Shown one piece after another: positions 62,970-64,000 of a stretch of 64,000 bases of DNA. The stretch lies in NCBI RefSeq assembly GCF_963665995.1, contig NZ_OY762512.1, positions 3,348,001 to 3,412,000 on the forward strand, written 5' to 3'. Both the position numbers and the translations under genes were made by a program. Position 1 is the first letter of the stretch, and every line of letters starts with the position of its first letter. The stretch comes from Pleurocapsa sp. FMAR1. Its GTDB lineage: Bacteria; Cyanobacteriota; Cyanobacteriia; Cyanobacteriales; Xenococcaceae. The notes under the pieces were generated by a model. The model searched no databases and was not told the DNA's origin. It saw only the letters and a list, made by a program, of their open reading frames with translations.

Positions 62970-63102
62970 GTAAGGGCGAATGGTAAGGCAGTTGCGGTGG
63001 GCGGGTTTCCCGACATAAGCAAACTGAGGAAAGACCCCGCGTCGCCGAAGGGCGCAAGGGAATGCTTTCCGATGCCGAACCCGAAGGGCCATTCGCCCCT
63101 AC
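62970..63102. repeat. MITE-like element with terminal inverted repeats
   Basis: GTAAGGGCGAATGG at 62970-62983 and CCATTCGCCCCTAC at 63089-63102 are inverted copies (13 of 14 pair). Inside are nested GC-rich segments with local inverted pairs (CCGAAGGGC, GCGCAAGGG, CCGAACCCGAAGGGCC). It lies between two Nit1C genes, with no transposase. It appears to be a non-autonomous dispersed element into which others inserted. Confidence 0.65.
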
Positions 63103-63142
63103 CAAGAAATCGTTAATTAAAAAAATTAAAGGAATATAAATT

Positions 63143-63625
63143 ATGCCTGAAGTTACTACCCCCGCACACAAAGCTGGTGATTTCTTTGTCGATTACGAAG
63201 AAAAAGTATTTCCCGATGTTAAAGCTGAACCAGGAGAGAAAGCACTAGTTACCTTTCATACCGTGGCTTTTGAAGGATCGATTGGTTTAGTAAATTTATT
63301 ACAGGCTACTCGTCTAATTCGTAAAGGCTTTGATACCTCGGTGTTGCTTTATGGTCCTGGAGTAACGTTAGGAATACAGCGAGGCTTTCCAAAGATTGGC
63401 GATGAATCTTTTCCTGGACATCAGGCGATGAACAACCAGCTAATCAAAATTATGGAAGAGGGTGCAAAAGTCTATGCCTGTCGCTTTGCCTTGCAAGCAC
63501 TATATGGACATGGTGAACCTTCCCTAATTCCTGGAATCACCCCCATTAATCCTCTAGATGTGCTGGATATAGTCTTAATGCACCGTAGAGATGGCTCATT
63601 TATCCTTGATACTTGGACGATGTAA
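63143..63625 (+). CDS. MSMEG_0572/Sll0783-family nitrogen starvation protein (Nit1C)
   Basis: A 160-residue DsrE-like cytoplasmic protein with [21 protein letters not shown] near 40 and [18 protein letters not shown] near 80. The matching Synechocystis gene sll0783 is strongly induced by nitrogen starvation and affects polyhydroxybutyrate accumulation. It is the usual first gene of Nit1C clusters and is followed here by a nitrilase. Start ATG 63143 with AAAGGAA upstream. The biochemical role is unknown. Confidence 0.88.
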   Translation: MPEVTTPAHKAGDFFVDYEEKVFPDVKAEPGEKALVTFHTVAFEGSIGLVNLLQATRLIRKGFDTSVLLYGPGVTLGIQRGFPKIGDESFPGHQAMNNQLIKIMEEGAKVYACRFALQALYGHGEPSLIPGITPINPLDVLDIVLMHRRDGSFILDTWTM

Positions 63626-63632
63626 ATCATTG

Positions 63633-63774
63633 AACATTAAGCATTAAACATTTATCAAAGATTTTGAGATAAAAAACTGTGTTCTTAATAAGAAATTATC
63701 GAAAAAATATTCCATGATAAATGTCTAGTGTTTGACCATGAATGTTAAACGGTAAATGCTAAATGATAAATGTT
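63633..63774. repeat. Heptamer tracts around the nitrilase start
   Basis: Left tract AACATTA, AGCATTA, AACATTT (63633-63653); right tract TAAACGG, TAAATGC, TAAATGA, TAAATGT (63746-63773). AACATTTATCA (63647) and TGATAAATGTT (63764) are perfect 11-bp inverted copies, and ATGATAAATGT appears at 63713 and 63763. Confidence 0.6.
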
Positions 63775-64000
63775 AAAGCTGCTGCTGTACAGATATCTCC
63801 TGTGCTGTATAGCCGAGAAGGAACTACCGAGAAAGTATTAAAGGCGATCGCCAGTGCAGCTAAACAAGGGGTGCAGTTAATTGTTTTCCCTGAAACCTTT
63901 ATTCCCTATTATCCTTATTTTTCTTTTATACAGCCACCAGTGTTGATGGGAAAGGAACACATGAGGCTATATGAGGAAGCGGTAGAAGTTCCTAGTCCTG
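63763..64000 (+). CDS. Nitrilase of the Nit1C cluster (partial, runs off the window)
   Basis: The first 79 codons from ATG 63763: [17 protein letters not shown], then a helix ending [20 protein letters not shown]. The Glu in FPETF is the catalytic glutamate of the nitrilase superfamily (Glu-Lys-Cys triad); the Lys and Cys lie beyond the window. This type hydrolyses nitriles to acids and ammonia. It is 137 bp after the Sll0783 homologue, with heptamer repeats in between that include its start codon. The true start could be a neighbouring codon. Confidence 0.88.
   Translation, partial: MINVKAAAVQISPVLYSREGTTEKVLKAIASAAKQGVQLIVFPETFIPYYPYFSFIQPPVLMGKEHMRLYEEAVEVPSP

Noticed and set aside
1-64000. 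tRNA, rRNA, tmRNA or CRISPR loci
   Set aside because: I scanned the intergenic regions by eye for tRNA-like TTCGANNC arms and long conserved RNA and saw none; a covariance-model scan could still reveal small RNAs.

Overview
The window is chromosomal DNA from a cyanobacterium of about 40% GC. The evidence is the dense scatter of the HIP1 octamer GCGATCGC, the plastid-type genes (Tic20, a CCB1-like cytochrome b6f assembly factor, a light-repressed-type ribosome hibernation factor, a Trp-rich TIGR02450 protein), the cyanobacterial pilB-pilT-pilC block and the Sll0783-type Nit1C genes at the right edge. Gene content fits a unicellular or colonial Pleurocapsa/Stanieria-like lineage, but that placement is only an impression. 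I found no rRNA, tRNA or CRISPR array.

Layout. 0-6 kb (minus): chaperone operon grpE-dnaK-dnaJ followed by tusA, rsgA and a small CPxCG zinc protein. 6-11.5 kb (plus): type IV pilus motor and platform genes pilB, pilT, pilC and one unknown gene. 11.5-17.5 kb: lipoprotein, hibernation factor, lipB, two phosphatases, fructosamine kinase, b6f assembly factor. 17.5-22 kb (minus): Wzc-like tyrosine kinase and Wza-like exporter for capsule or exopolysaccharide. 22-28 kb: hisS, pdhA, Tic20, FAH-family hydrolase, rpsF, MOSC protein. 28-32.2 kb: an accessory island with a broken TacT-like GNAT toxin, an HTH-NACHT defence-type NTPase, a free-standing copy of that NTPase's C-terminal domain, and an MscS channel fragment. 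32.2-43.2 kb: queE, M48 protease, DUF3326, CPBP protease, two esterase-type hydrolases, a TPR-GNAT fusion, Ppx/GppA, ilvH.

43.3-51.9 kb is the most interesting block. It has a guanidinobutyrase/agmatinase-type ureohydrolase, a creatininase with all expected metal ligands and an AsnC/Lrp regulator on the minus strand, and a Rieske oxygenase, a complete polar amino-acid ABC importer and an NCS1 permease on the plus strand. I infer a catabolic regulon for creatinine or a related N-methylated guanidino compound. A possible route is creatinine to creatine (creatininase), N-demethylation to guanidinoacetate (Rieske), then cleavage to glycine plus urea (ureohydrolase). The two outer enzyme classes are established; the Rieske step is my hypothesis.

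51.9-55.9 kb (minus): trmH, then a CECG-type permease, its TIGR03943 partner and an anchored Ig/beta-propeller protein. 56-61.4 kb (plus): xanthine-dehydrogenase-type molybdoenzyme (FAD subunit, a [2Fe-2S]+Mo fusion) with its XdhC and MocA cofactor helpers. 61.7-64 kb: the start of a Nit1C cluster (flavoprotein, Sll0783 homologue, nitrilase cut by the window edge).

Mobile and repeat DNA is conspicuous but mostly decayed: an IS5-family transposase tail, several heptanucleotide tandem repeats of different sequence but the same 7-bp period, perfect palindromes, and repeats that entered coding sequence, notably in xdhC.
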